NCBI RefSeq assembly: GCF_002234675.1
Contig: NC_019876.2
Location: 25,677,250-25,741,249, forward strand
Reading direction: 5' to 3'
DNA from: Oryzias latipes
Taxonomy: Eukaryota > Chordata > Actinopteri > Beloniformes > Adrianichthyidae
DNA length: 64,000 bases
Both the position numbers and the translations under genes were made by a program. Positions within the stretch are counted from its first letter, which is position 1. Every line of letters starts with the position of its first letter. Positions 63,468 to 64,000 of the stretch are shown piece after piece. Below the pieces are notes generated by a model, which did no database searches, had not been told where the DNA came from, and saw only the letters and a program-made list of their open reading frames with translations.

Positions 63468-64000
63468 TCAACAGTCAAGTTTGTACGAACTAATTTGTTT
63501 AGCTTTATACATGCGTTTAAATTTAATAATATTTTGACAACTTTTTAACTGATTCTCCTGGGAATTCCACATTTTTACCCCTGCTATAGACAAACACTTT
63601 TGCTTTAATGTTGTTCGAGCAATCTGTTGATTGAAATCAAATTTTCTCCTATGATTTTCTTCTCCTGTGGTAAAAATAAAAAGCTTTTGTAGGTCTTCTG
63701 GTAAATCTCTGTTTCTGGCTTTAAACATAACTAATAAGGTCTGCAATTCAATTCAATTTTTTATTTTTAATAAGCCTGACTTAATAAAAAGTTCATTTGT
63801 GCGATCTCTAAAATTAGCTTTGTGAATAATTCTAATAGCTCTCTTCTGTAATAGAATAAAGGGCCTTATATTAGTTTCATATGTATTTCCCCACACTTCA
63901 ATACAATATGTAAAATAAGGTAAAACCAAAGAGCAATATAACATGTGCATAATATGACATGGTAAAACATATTTAGATTTGTTCAGAACAAAAAGGCTCT
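63468..64000 (-). pseudogene. LINE reverse transcriptase C-terminal part, running off the right edge
   Basis: Two minus-strand frames (63950-63753 and 63746-63468) read as one protein tail. SLVLPYFTYCIEVWGNTYET, LLQKRAIRIIHKANF and ELFIKSGLLKI come first, then LQTLLVMFKARN and a basic helical end. This is the post-RT region of jockey/CR1-group LINEs. They are separated by a stop at an AATTCAATTCAATTTTTTA run. The RT core lies beyond the window. Confidence 0.75.

Overview
The window is vertebrate nuclear DNA, almost certainly from a teleost and probably a percomorph (medaka-like) fish. It has spliced genes with consensus GT-AG introns and a dense load of fish-type transposons (Tc1, hAT and piggyBac elements, tRNA-derived SINEs, RTE-like and R4/Dong-like LINEs, a DIRS-like retroelement and an endogenous retrovirus). 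There are long TA and CA microsatellites and a finTRIM-like gene. Most lettered coding potential outside two loci belongs to mobile elements or their debris.

The main host gene is sh3tc1 on the minus strand (44395 down to 23983). All 17 coding exons can be chained with consistent splice phases into one frame of 3819 bases including the stop (1272 residues). The predicted protein has an SH3 domain followed by a long TPR-type helical array and ends in the SH3TC1-type C-terminus. A CpG-rich block at 44280-44520 sits over its first exon. The second likely host gene is divergent, on the plus strand. Two exons (50520-51255 and 57557-57769) join in phase and encode the N-terminal part of an acidic, coiled-coil-bearing protein I cannot name; it continues past the last exon seen.

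Layout: 1-2459 is a minus-strand LINE cut by the window edge. 2890-7210 is a 4.3-kb element with CACTG-type inverted repeats that carries a decayed SAMD3-like gene. 7519-8760 is a Tc1 relic. 8757-10860 is a TA-repeat tract holding two oppositely oriented 3' ends of an R4/Dong-like LINE. 12.8-14.3 kb holds hAT debris. 14578-16040 is a frameshifted, truncated TRIM gene. 16213-17450 is the 3' LTR and a decayed envelope fragment of an endogenous retrovirus, and 17453-18300 is a DIRS/Ngaro-like gag region. 18.9-20.5 kb is part of an LTR element with a tRNA-Leu primer site, later hit by a SINE that left a perfect 20-bp duplication. 22.2-22.9 kb is an inverted-repeat DNA element.

From 24 to 44 kb come the sh3tc1 exons, their introns filled with MITEs, LINE tails and SINEs. 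From 45 to 64 kb lie the second gene and many insertions: a TTAA-flanked 149-bp MITE next to a 1.1-kb TTAA element, a 561-bp hAT MITE with an 8-bp target duplication, a second Tc1 copy, the 3' end of a spliced piggyBac transposase gene, and a LINE running off the right edge. At least three short repeat families recur several times and let the insertions be dated relative to one another. No rRNA gene, functional tRNA gene or CRISPR array was seen.
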